Assembly (NCBI GenBank): GCA_017617125.1
Contig: JAFZWY010000014.1
Location: forward strand, 1-46,251
DNA: 46,251 nucleotides
Direction: 5' to 3'
From: Bacteroidales bacterium
Lineage (GTDB): Bacteria > Bacteroidota > Bacteroidia > Bacteroidales > ML635J-15
Part shown: positions 6,986 through 14,190 of the stretch, piece after piece
How the letters are laid out: every line of letters begins with the position of its first letter
Position numbering within the stretch: position 1 is the stretch's first letter
Notes under the pieces: model-generated
The model's input: the letters and a program-made list of their open reading frames with translations, nothing else
What the model was told of the DNA's origin: nothing
The model's database searches: none
Translations under genes and position numbers: made by a program

Positions 6986-8869
6986 TTATATAACTTTTTT
7001 AATCCATTCGTATACAGAGTCGGCATCGTATCCGCATTCCTTTATCAATTCCTCCTGGGTGCCATGCATCACGAAGTAATCGGGAATACCAAAGCGTTTT
7101 ACCTTGGTGTCGAATCCATTGTCGGAAATAAATTCCAGGACCATGCTTCCGAATCCGCCCTGAAGGGCATTGTCTTCGATAGTTACGATTTGCCGATGTT
7201 CTGCACATGCCTCGCTGAGCAGTTCCTTGTCGACTGGCTTAACGAAAATCATATCGTACACCGAAACCTCAATACCTTCGTTGTGTAGGCGGTCGGCAAC
7301 AATGTTGGCTGTACGCCCTGCCGTACCGACGGTGACAATAGCAACTTCCGTGCCACGTTTTACGCATCGACCTTTTCCTATCTCAATTTCCGAAAATTTA
7401 ATTTCGGACTTGGGCTGGAATGATTTTCCTCGCGGATATCTTATAACGAATGGATATTTATTTTTCTCGAGCTGGGCCGTGTAAAGCAAATTGCGGAACT
7501 GGAATTCGTCCGACGGGGCCGAAATAACCAGATTCGGAATGCAGCGAAGGAAAGAAATGTCGAACGAACCGTGATGGGTCGCTCCATCCTTGCCAACAAG
7601 TCCTGCACGGTCGAGACAAAGCACTACATGCAGTTTCTGCAGTGCTACGTCGTGGACAATCTGGTCGAATGCCCGCTGCGAGAATGTACTGTAAATGCAA
7701 CAATATGGGATAATTCCCTTAATGGCCAAACCTGCAGCAAAAGTTACGGCATGCTGTTCCGATATTCCAACATCGAAGCTTCTGTCGGGTAATTCTTCGA
7801 ACATCTTTGTAAGTCCGCTTCCCGACACCATTGCCGGCGATATGGCAACTATGTTTGGATTATTCCGGGCGAGCTGCAGGACAGCATCACCGAATACATC
7901 CTGAAATTTCTGCGGACACATTGGGTCTTCGGCATCAGCAATTATTTCGCCTGTGGCTACGTCGAACTTGCCTGGTGCGGCATGCCAGCGCTGCGGATTG
8001 TCCTCGGCGGGCTTGAATCCTCTGCCTTTCTGGGTGATAAGATGCAAAAGTTTAGGCCCGTCAATATTTTTCAGGTCCTCGAAAAGATGCACTAGCGAAA
8101 CGACATCGTGTCCGTCAACCGGCCCAAAATACCTTACACCCATCGATTCAAACAGATTTCCCTGCTTCATCATTACAGATTTCACTGCATTGTCGATTCT
8201 TTGGGTAAAATGCCTTATTTCGGGTCCAACCTTCCCAAGCAGGCGCCAAACATCGTTTTTAACCTTATTGTAGGTTTTCGATGTTGCAATGTCGGTAAGG
8301 TATTCGCGAAGTGAACCTGGGGTCTCGTCAATGGCTATCTTGTTGTCGTTAAGAACAATCAGGAGATTGGGATTGCTTACTGCTGTGTTGTTTAGCGCTT
8401 CGAAAGCCTCGCCACCCGTAAGGGCGCCATCGCCAATTACTGCGATTGTGCGTTCGTCGCTGCCACGCATCTTTGCTGCCAGCGCCATTCCCAACGCTGC
8501 CGAGATGCTAGTAGATGAATGTCCAACGCCAAAACTGTCGTATTGGCTTTCGGCAGGCGACGGGAACCCGCTTATGCCCTTGTATTTCCTATTGGTCTTA
8601 AAGACATCGCGTCTTCCTGTAAGTATTTTGTGTCCGTATGCCTGATGGCCGACGTCCCAGATAAGGTTGTCGTTCGGTACATCGAAGACATAATGAAGGG
8701 CTACCGTAAGCTCGATAACACCTAGATTTGCTCCAAAATGAGCAGGATTGACAGCCTCCGACTCTATTATGAACTGCCTCAACTCTTCGCACACTAACGG
8801 TAAGTCAGCCACATCCAACGACTTCAAATCGGCCGGAGAATCTATTTTGTCTAAAAATCTATATGACAT
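6986..8869 (-). CDS. dxs: 1-deoxy-D-xylulose-5-phosphate synthase
   Basis: 627 residues, normal family length. The enzyme condenses pyruvate and glyceraldehyde 3-phosphate to DXP, the first step of the MEP isoprenoid pathway and the source of DXP for thiamine and pyridoxal in some bacteria; cytoplasmic and thiamine-diphosphate dependent. Seen: HFGANLGVIELTVALH (44-59), WDVGHQAYGHKI (71-82), the ThDP motif GDGALTGG (147-154) ending at NDN (174-176), and the transketolase-type catalytic Glu in GISEQHAVTFAAG (about 370). The ATG at 8869 is preceded 50 bp upstream by a good -7 box (8920-8927), giving a leader of about 44 nt. Downstream is the PorE-like gene on the same strand. Confidence 0.97.
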   Translation of the reverse strand: MSYRFLDKIDSPADLKSLDVADLPLVCEELRQFIIESEAVNPAHFGANLGVIELTVALHYVFDVPNDNLIWDVGHQAYGHKILTGRRDVFKTNRKYKGISGFPSPAESQYDSFGVGHSSTSISAALGMALAAKMRGSDERTIAVIGDGALTGGEAFEALNNTAVSNPNLLIVLNDNKIAIDETPGSLREYLTDIATSKTYNKVKNDVWRLLGKVGPEIRHFTQRIDNAVKSVMMKQGNLFESMGVRYFGPVDGHDVVSLVHLFEDLKNIDGPKLLHLITQKGRGFKPAEDNPQRWHAAPGKFDVATGEIIADAEDPMCPQKFQDVFGDAVLQLARNNPNIVAISPAMVSGSGLTKMFEELPDRSFDVGISEQHAVTFAAGLAIKGIIPYCCIYSTFSQRAFDQIVHDVALQKLHVVLCLDRAGLVGKDGATHHGSFDISFLRCIPNLVISAPSDEFQFRNLLYTAQLEKNKYPFVIRYPRGKSFQPKSEIKFSEIEIGKGRCVKRGTEVAIVTVGTAGRTANIVADRLHNEGIEVSVYDMIFVKPVDKELLSEACAEHRQIVTIEDNALQGGFGSMVLEFISDNGFDTKVKRFGIPDYFVMHGTQEELIKECGYDADSVYEWIKKVI

Positions 8870-8919
8870 GTCGCTACTATACCGTTAACCTATACCTATT
8901 TCATTGTTTTTTAAGGTTA

Positions 8920-8927
8920 CAAAATTA
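8920..8927 (-). promoter_or_regulatory. Promoter -7 box for dxs
   Basis: TAATTTTG on the minus strand fits TAnnTTTG. A weak -33 candidate CTTG lies 21 bp upstream (8949-8952). Predicted start of transcription near 8913. Confidence 0.6.
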
Positions 8928-9018
8928 CAAAAAATATAGTATCATATACAAGTAAATATTAACATATAATTGTAAATAAATAAGTTGACAACAAACATGA
9001 AGACGATTTAAAGAGGCA

Positions 9019-9026
9019 TATATTTG
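9019..9026 (+). promoter_or_regulatory. Promoter -7 box for the OmpA lipoprotein gene
   Basis: TATATTTG, perfect match to TAnnTTTG, 30 bp before the ATG at 9056. No clear -33 box at standard spacing. Confidence 0.65.
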
Positions 9027-9055
9027 CAAATTATATCAATAGATTTTATATAGTT

Positions 9056-10156
9056 ATGAGAACCAATTCGTTAACACTAATAAAACTGATAGTTTTCGCA
9101 TCGGTAATATCGGGAATGCTTTTCTCGTGTGTGCCTGCGCGCAAGTTTGAGGACGTCAAGGCAGCAAACGAAGCATGCGAAAAAGAACGCGCTAACCTGA
9201 ACAAGCAGAACGAAAGCCTGACAACAGCTAACAACGAGTTGAAGGCAACGATAGCCAAATACGAGCGCGAAATGGCTGCACTTATAGCCGACACTGCCAT
9301 GAAGAGCAATACAAACAGGATACTCACCATGCAGTACGACAAGATAAGCGAACTTTACAAGCAACTGCTTGAGAACCAACAGAAACTTCGCGCCGATGCC
9401 GACAACGAACAGCAGAAGGCAATGCAGATGTTGCAGAAGACTCGCGACGAACTTCAGGTGAAAGAAGATGAGCTTAGGAACCTCGAAGCAAGGTTGAATC
9501 AGGAAAGGGCAAGTCTCGAAGCTATGAAGACGCTCAACGAGCAGAAGGAACGTGAGTTGAATGAAAAGAACTCATTGCTCGAGTCGCAACGCAACGAACT
9601 GACCAGCAAGAACTCGGAACTGGATTCGAAGAATGCAAAGGTAGCCGAACTACAGGCAATTCTGAACGCCAAAGATTCTGCAATGAATGCCTTGAGGACT
9701 AAGGTCTCGGAAGCACTTTCCGGATTCGAAGGCAATGGGTTGACAGTTACGCAGAAAGAAGGCAAGGTTTATGTTTCTCTCGACGAAAAGCTGCTTTTCA
9801 AGTCGGGCAAGTGGGATGTCGATCCAAAGGGACAGGAAGCTCTTAAGAAACTGGCTGCCGTATTGGAAAACAACCACGATGTAAACATTACAATCGAAGG
9901 ACACACCGACGATCTTGCATATAGTGGCAATGGCAACATCCAGGACAATTGGGATTTGAGCACCAAGCGTGCAACATCAATCGTAAAGATAATACTTTCC
10001 AATTCGAAAATAGACCCTGTTCGCCTAATTGCATCGGGACGCAGCTGCTACTTGCCGGTCGACACTGCAAAGACCGCGGAAGCCCGTGCAAAGAACCGCA
10101 GGACAGAAATAATACTCACTCCGAAACTTGACGTTCTATACGAACTTACAAAGTAA
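9056..10156 (+). CDS. OmpA-family lipoprotein with long coiled coil
   Basis: 366 residues. Lipobox MLFSC places the lipidated cysteine at Cys25. Residues about 30-230 are almost entirely charged heptad-type coiled coil (many Glu/Lys/Asn/Leu, with repeats such as NEKNSLLESQRNEL). The C-terminal part (about 240-350) is an OmpA/MotB peptidoglycan-binding domain: LLFKSGKWDVDPKGQEAL, then IEGHTDDLAY, then DLSTKRATSIVKIIL and KNRRTEIIL. The architecture suggests an outer-membrane lipoprotein that spans the periplasm through its coiled coil and grips peptidoglycan, a tether similar in logic to Lpp/Pal. It is monocistronic: own promoter at 9019 and a terminator 20 bp after the stop. The exact homologue is not known to me. 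Confidence 0.9.
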   Translation: MRTNSLTLIKLIVFASVISGMLFSCVPARKFEDVKAANEACEKERANLNKQNESLTTANNELKATIAKYEREMAALIADTAMKSNTNRILTMQYDKISELYKQLLENQQKLRADADNEQQKAMQMLQKTRDELQVKEDELRNLEARLNQERASLEAMKTLNEQKERELNEKNSLLESQRNELTSKNSELDSKNAKVAELQAILNAKDSAMNALRTKVSEALSGFEGNGLTVTQKEGKVYVSLDEKLLFKSGKWDVDPKGQEALKKLAAVLENNHDVNITIEGHTDDLAYSGNGNIQDNWDLSTKRATSIVKIILSNSKIDPVRLIASGRSCYLPVDTAKTAEARAKNRRTEIILTPKLDVLYELTK

Positions 10157-10175
10157 CTTATTGGCATGACAGAAC

Positions 10176-10206
10176 AAAAAAGTCCGACTTTTGCCGGACT
10201 TTTTTT
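10176..10206. terminator. Bidirectional terminator between the OmpA and SPFH genes
   Basis: AAAAAAGTCCG (10176-10186) pairs with CGGACTTTTTT (10195-10205) around a short loop; T-run on both strands. It serves the two convergent genes, whose stops lie 20 bp on either side. Confidence 0.93.
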
Positions 10207-10225
10207 GTTGTTTCATAACGTAATA

Positions 10226-11101
10226 CTACGATTTCTTCTCTTTCTTTTCCAACGGCAATACGCCTGCCATTTCGCCAATTACGTTTACCAGGTCTGAATC
10301 GGAAGGAACGACAATCTTAGCATTGTTCTTGAGTGATGTCTCTACAGCCTCAATCTTCCTAAGGATCTGAGCATTGCCAATGAAATACTTTTCTGCAGCT
10401 TCGTTCACAAGCCTGATTGCTTCGGCCTCACCTTCAGCGCTCAAAATCTTTGCCTGACGGAAACCTTCTGCTTCCTTAATCTTAGCACGCTTAACACCAT
10501 CGGCCTCGGTTTCGGCTGCGGTAGCGTAGTCAATTGCAGCAATCTTCTCGTTTTCGGCCTTTACGACCTTGTTCATGGTTGCCTGTACGTCCTGCGGCGG
10601 GTCAATCTGCTTCAGTTCGGCACGTACAATCGATATGCCCCAGTCGGTAGTTTCTTCCGACAGAATCTGGTGCAGCTCGGTGTTGATACGTCCACGTTCG
10701 CTATTTGCCGACTTCAGCGTAAGCGTACCGATGATGTTACGCAATGTAGTACGTGCAAGGTTCACAATCTGAACCTGATAGTTGTAAACGTTGTACTGCG
10801 AATTCTTCACACTCTGTTCGTCTTCGCGCACGCGGAAGTAAATCTGTGCATCGACGGTAGCGTTCAGGTTGTCGTTGGTGATTATTTCCTGCGGATCGGC
10901 ATCGACCATCTGCTCGGTAACGTTTACACGATATATACGGTCGATAATAGGAATAATCCAGTGCAAGCCCGGATTTGCAAAATGATGATACTTACCAAGT
11001 CTTTCGACCAATGCCCTATGAGTAGGACGAACAACCTTGAAGCCGCACAGGAACAATATGACGACAAAGGTTGCAACAATAACAATTATCAAAACTTTCA
11101 T
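10226..11101 (-). CDS. SPFH/Band 7 (stomatin-like, QmcA-type) membrane protein
   Basis: 291 residues. One N-terminal transmembrane helix (about 2-22), then the SPFH/PHB domain (RPTHRALVERLGKY, NPGLHWIIPIIDRIYRVNVTE, about 25-195) and a long Ala/Glu-rich helix (KVVKAENEKIAAIDYATAAETEA, about 185-250) typical of stomatins. Such proteins form large cage-like oligomers in the membrane and are linked to membrane microdomains and to quality control by proteases such as FtsH. NfeD, the frequent partner of bacterial stomatins, is not adjacent, which favours the QmcA-like branch. The gene has its own promoter (11127-11158) and ends at the bidirectional terminator shared with the OmpA gene. Confidence 0.93.
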   Translation of the reverse strand: MKVLIIVIVATFVVILFLCGFKVVRPTHRALVERLGKYHHFANPGLHWIIPIIDRIYRVNVTEQMVDADPQEIITNDNLNATVDAQIYFRVREDEQSVKNSQYNVYNYQVQIVNLARTTLRNIIGTLTLKSANSERGRINTELHQILSEETTDWGISIVRAELKQIDPPQDVQATMNKVVKAENEKIAAIDYATAAETEADGVKRAKIKEAEGFRQAKILSAEGEAEAIRLVNEAAEKYFIGNAQILRKIEAVETSLKNNAKIVVPSDSDLVNVIGEMAGVLPLEKKEKKS

Positions 11102-11126
11102 AGCTTTTTGAGTTTAAAATTTCCCT

Positions 11127-11158
11127 CAAAGGTAACCATTTTTTTTGATTGGCGCAAT
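11127..11158 (-). promoter_or_regulatory. Bacteroidetes-type promoter of the SPFH gene
   Basis: -7 box TACCTTTG (11127-11134) and -33-like ATTG (11155-11158) with a 20-bp spacer on the minus strand. The start of transcription would be near 11120, about 19 nt before the ATG. Confidence 0.7.
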
Positions 11159-11170
11159 GGTTAGGAAATT

Positions 11171-11689
11171 TTATATTTCTTTATTTAGAATTCGTACAAT
11201 CTTTTCTACCAATTCATCCTTATCTGTTTCAGAACCTGCAACGGTAATTTGTGCCATCGAATAGAAAGGCTCGCGAACATTGAGAGTTTCTCTCACATAG
11301 CTTGCAAGTTCTGCCTCCGACTTTCCCTCGGTCAGTGGACGCTTATGGAAAGAATTGGCAATCCTGCCGGCAAGTTTTTCGGCAGGCAGTTTTATGTATA
11401 TGGTTGTGCCGAGCGAATTCAACAATGCCATATTGTTGCCGAAACAAGGTGTACCTCCGCCACACGAAAGCACATAATTGTCCTTTTCGGAAAAAGATTC
11501 AAGAACAGTAGTTTCCAATTTGCGGAAACAGGCTTCGTCGTATTTCTGGAAAATGGATGTTACCGACATCTTGTATCGGGATTCGATCTCCTCGTCGAGG
11601 TCGTAGAAAGAAATGTTCAATGATTTTGCCAGGCGTCGGCCAATTACCGATTTGCCTGCACCCATGAATCCAACGAGAAAAATCCTCAT
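11171..11689 (-). CDS. aroK: Shikimate kinase
   Basis: 172 residues, standard length. Phosphorylates shikimate at O3 with ATP in the chorismate pathway. Walker A GFMGAGKS (7-14), shikimate-binding DLD (30-32) and the GGG of SCGGGTP, plus the lid Arg in HKRPLTEGKSEAEL, are all present. The gene starts 3 bp after the stop of the unknown gene upstream, so the two are cotranscribed. The downstream SPFH gene has its own promoter in the 69-bp gap. Confidence 0.95.
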   Translation of the reverse strand: MRIFLVGFMGAGKSVIGRRLAKSLNISFYDLDEEIESRYKMSVTSIFQKYDEACFRKLETTVLESFSEKDNYVLSCGGGTPCFGNNMALLNSLGTTIYIKLPAEKLAGRIANSFHKRPLTEGKSEAELASYVRETLNVREPFYSMAQITVAGSETDKDELVEKIVRILNKEI

Positions 11690-11692
11690 CTG

Positions 11693-12448
11693 TTAGAAAA
11701 GAGGTATTTGAAGCTGGGCCTCGGCCATTTGCATAGCCATTTCCTCCTGCTTGCGAACGCGTGGTTTGCGTACAACCTGCTGTACGTTGAAACCCAGTTC
11801 GTTCAGGCATTTCAGGCGGTCTTCGAATTCAAGTTCGGCGTATCTTTCGCAGGCAGCCTCGTAAACTTCAACAATCAGCTTGTCGGTTGTGTCGCGGATG
11901 TAGTCGATGTTTTCGACTTCGGCCTTGTTGAGGTTCTGACGGTAATTGCGTTCCTTATGGATTTCGTCAAACTTTTCGACCCAGATTTTTACGGATGATA
12001 TGTTGGGGTTTGTAAGCAGACGACCACCGTTTGCTACTCGGTTAGAGTCGCATTCGAAAAGATGAGCGGCCACTTCGAGAAGTTCTTCACCATTGCGCGG
12101 ATTGGGAATTACAAACGGATACTGCAGACCGTACCATGAAGTTATGTCGACTGGCAATTCACCACGTTCGATAGCCATGTGCATCGACATGTAGTAGTGA
12201 ACGACGAAAGTTTTTGCCTTGCCGAACAAATTGTTGTAGTTGTTGTTGAAAGCCTCTTCCTGCTGTCTCAGGCACTCCTTATAAGTTCTGAACTTTTCGA
12301 AAACAGAAAGATTTTCTTCTGTTATATTTGCTTGGTATTCAGCAAACAAACAATCATCGCCCAATGGGTTTTCGCGCAAATACGCATCGAACGACCTTAA
12401 AATTTCAAGTCTTTCAACATCAGTATGTCTGTAAATCAGTTTCTCCAT
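11693..12448 (-). CDS. Unknown protein, 251 residues, operon partner of aroK
   Basis: I do not recognise the family. The protein is predicted mostly helical, without signal peptide or membrane segment, with conserved-looking motifs WYGLQYPFVIPNPRNGEEL in the middle and a basic patch (RKPRVRKQEE) before the C terminus. The ATG at 12448 (MEKLIYRHTDVE) is chosen over the upstream one at 12490 because a good -7 box (12475-12482) would start transcription at about 12468, inside the longer version, and because the 14 extra residues are basic and aromatic with no match to the rest. It is followed after 3 bp by aroK. There is no sign of a catalytic motif; a structural or regulatory role is possible. 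Confidence 0.75.
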   Translation of the reverse strand: MEKLIYRHTDVERLEILRSFDAYLRENPLGDDCLFAEYQANITEENLSVFEKFRTYKECLRQQEEAFNNNYNNLFGKAKTFVVHYYMSMHMAIERGELPVDITSWYGLQYPFVIPNPRNGEELLEVAAHLFECDSNRVANGGRLLTNPNISSVKIWVEKFDEIHKERNYRQNLNKAEVENIDYIRDTTDKLIVEVYEAACERYAELEFEDRLKCLNELGFNVQQVVRKPRVRKQEEMAMQMAEAQLQIPLF

Positions 12449-12474
12449 CCGTAGTCTAAATCTATAAAAACGTA

Positions 12475-12482
12475 CAAAAATA
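12475..12482 (-). promoter_or_regulatory. Promoter -7 box for the unknown gene-aroK operon
   Basis: TATTTTTG on the minus strand, 27 bp before the chosen ATG at 12448. It decides against the longer start at 12490. Confidence 0.55.
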
Positions 12483-12652
12483 TATTTCATAAAAACAACA
12501 AAATCCAGTCAAATCACAAAGTAATCAACACATTAATGTTTATTGTGAATTTATAACCCTCGGATTTTCAAAAGGAAACACTTTTATGCATAGGATGCGG
12601 CAATAGGAGATTATGTATAAATTATTGATTATAAATATATTACCAATCTATA

Positions 12653-12692
12653 CTCATTGTAAAGACGCAAAATTTTGCGTCTCCACAATGAG
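12653..12692. repeat. 40-bp palindromic element with core AGACGCAAAATTTTGCGTCT
   Basis: The core is a perfect 20-bp palindrome (12663-12682). It is flanked by CTCATTGT (12653-12660) and ACAATGAG (12685-12692), which pair with each other across two unpaired bases on each side, so the whole element folds into one long hairpin. The same 20-bp core occurs in frame within the ftsE coding sequence at 35862-35881. It behaves like a dispersed REP-type element. There is no T-run, so it is not an ordinary terminator, and it sits between divergent promoters. Confidence 0.9.
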
Positions 12693-12818
12693 TGTCTCAA
12701 CAATGAAAATCTACAATAAAAAAACCACTATAATCCATAAAATCATTAAATTATCGAATCATCAACCTTTAGCTCAACGAAGTTAAATTTTTCAATCTTC
12801 GAATTATCAAATTTTAAT

Positions 12819-12826
12819 TATTTTTG
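12819..12826 (+). promoter_or_regulatory. Promoter -7 box for pyrH-frr
   Basis: TATTTTTG, 20 bp before the pyrH ATG at 12846; a very short leader is implied. Confidence 0.6.
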
Positions 12827-12845
12827 TGGTCTAAAATTTTACGCG

Positions 12846-13553
12846 ATGAGATTTAAACGAATATTGTTAAAGCTTAGCGGCGAATCGCTTGCAGGAGCAT
12901 CGAAACAGGGAATCAGCGAAACCCATCTTATGGAATATGCCAACCAGATTAAGGCAGTACACGACAAAGGCGTACAGATAGGCATTGTAATTGGCGGAGG
13001 CAACATTTTCCGCGGAATATCGGGCGAAAGCAAGGGCTTCGACCGAGTTAAAGGCGACCAGATGGGAATGCTTGCAACAATAATCAACTCGTTGGCACTG
13101 CAAAACGGACTGGAGTCGGTTGGCGTGAAGACAAGACTTTTCACATCAATAGGTATTGAATCAATCGGCGAACGTATTTCGAAACCGAAAGTTGTTGAGG
13201 CTTTGGAAAACTCGTATGTATGCATACTTGCTGGCGGAACAGGAAATCCGTATTTCTCGACCGACAGTGCATCGGCACTGCGTGCAATCGAAATCGAAGC
13301 CGACGTTTTCCTGAAAGGTACGCGCGTAAACGGTGTATATACTGCCGACCCCGAAAAGGATCCGACAGCAACCAAGTTCGACACCATTACCTTCGACGAG
13401 GTATACAAGCGCGGACTTAAGATTATGGACCTCACCGCATTCACCTTGTGCAAGGAAAACAATATGCCTGTAATTGTGTTCGACATGGACACCTACGGCA
13501 ATCTCGAAAAAGTAATAAATGACGAAAATATAGGAACCTACATTACAAAATAA
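12846..13553 (+). CDS. pyrH: UMP kinase
   Basis: 235 residues, the family length. Hexameric amino-acid-kinase-fold enzyme that makes UDP from UMP for RNA, DNA and cell-wall nucleotide sugars. Seen: LLKLSGESLAG at the N terminus, GGGNIFRG (about 50-57), AGGTGNPYFSTDSASALRA and the acidic DVFLKGTRVNGVYTADPEKDP substrate loop. The frr gene begins 2 bp after its stop, a pairing conserved across bacteria; tsf and rpsB, which often precede it, are not here. Confidence 0.97.
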   Translation: MRFKRILLKLSGESLAGASKQGISETHLMEYANQIKAVHDKGVQIGIVIGGGNIFRGISGESKGFDRVKGDQMGMLATIINSLALQNGLESVGVKTRLFTSIGIESIGERISKPKVVEALENSYVCILAGGTGNPYFSTDSASALRAIEIEADVFLKGTRVNGVYTADPEKDPTATKFDTITFDEVYKRGLKIMDLTAFTLCKENNMPVIVFDMDTYGNLEKVINDENIGTYITK

Positions 13554-13555
13554 TC

Positions 13556-14116
13556 ATGGAAGAATTAGAATTGTATATAGAAGATGCAAAGGACGGAATG
13601 AAGTCCGCACTCGAACACCTCGAAAAGGAACTCGCAAAGATTCGTGCAGGAAAAGCAAATCCCGCTATGCTCGAATCTGTAAAGGTTGAATGTTACGGAA
13701 CCGCATCGCCGATTTCGCAGGTTGCCAACCTTTCGGCACCAGATCCCAAGACCATCTTCATACAGCCATGGGACAAGTCTACAATTCCCGCAATCGAAAA
13801 GGCTATCCTCGCTGCAAATCTCGGCTTCAATCCGGCAAACAACGGCGAAGTTATCCGTATAATCGTTCCACCTCTGACCGAAGAGCGCCGCAAACAGCTC
13901 GTCAAGCAGGTTAAAGGTCTTGGCGAAGACTCGAAGGTTGTCATCAGGAACGCACGCCGCAACGCAATCGAAGAATTCAAGAAACTGAAGAAGGAAGGCG
14001 TTTCGGAAGACGAAGCAAAGGATGCAGAACAAACTGTTCACAAGGCACACGAAGACTTCATCAAGAAGGTTGATGCTGTTATCGATGCCAAGGAAAAGGA
14101 ACTGATGACCGTATAG
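13556..14116 (+). CDS. frr: Ribosome recycling factor
   Basis: 186 residues, family length. With EF-G it splits post-termination ribosomes. The three-helix bundle is evident: LEKELAKIRAGKANPAMLESV at the N terminus, the beta-hinge domain YGTASPISQVANLSAPDPKTIFIQPWD, and C-terminal helices with PPLTEERRKQLVKQVK and the conserved RNARRNAIEEFKKLKK. It follows pyrH after 2 bp and is followed by 74 bp without a clear terminator before the next gene on the same strand. Confidence 0.97.
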   Translation: MEELELYIEDAKDGMKSALEHLEKELAKIRAGKANPAMLESVKVECYGTASPISQVANLSAPDPKTIFIQPWDKSTIPAIEKAILAANLGFNPANNGEVIRIIVPPLTEERRKQLVKQVKGLGEDSKVVIRNARRNAIEEFKKLKKEGVSEDEAKDAEQTVHKAHEDFIKKVDAVIDAKEKELMTV

Positions 14117-14190
14117 CGCAGAAGCTAATCGCCAGTCCATATAACCCTATCAGTCAAACATTATATTGTCGGGAATACCTTAATAATATA

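Larger units (their letters stand above)
12449..12845. other. Divergent intergenic region with a palindromic repeat
   Basis: About 400 bp between divergent transcription units. It contains the -7 boxes of both sides (12475-12482 minus, 12819-12826 plus), a 40-bp hairpin element at 12653-12692, and at 12773-12787 a 15-bp stretch found again, inverted, in the repeat cluster at 42124-42138. The rest (12490-12650 and 12700-12770) is AT-rich with no gene that I can support. Confidence 0.6.

Noticed and set aside
12839..13492. Open frame of 217 codons opposite pyrH
   Set aside because: pyrH is certain and full-length; the antisense frame has no recognisable feature.
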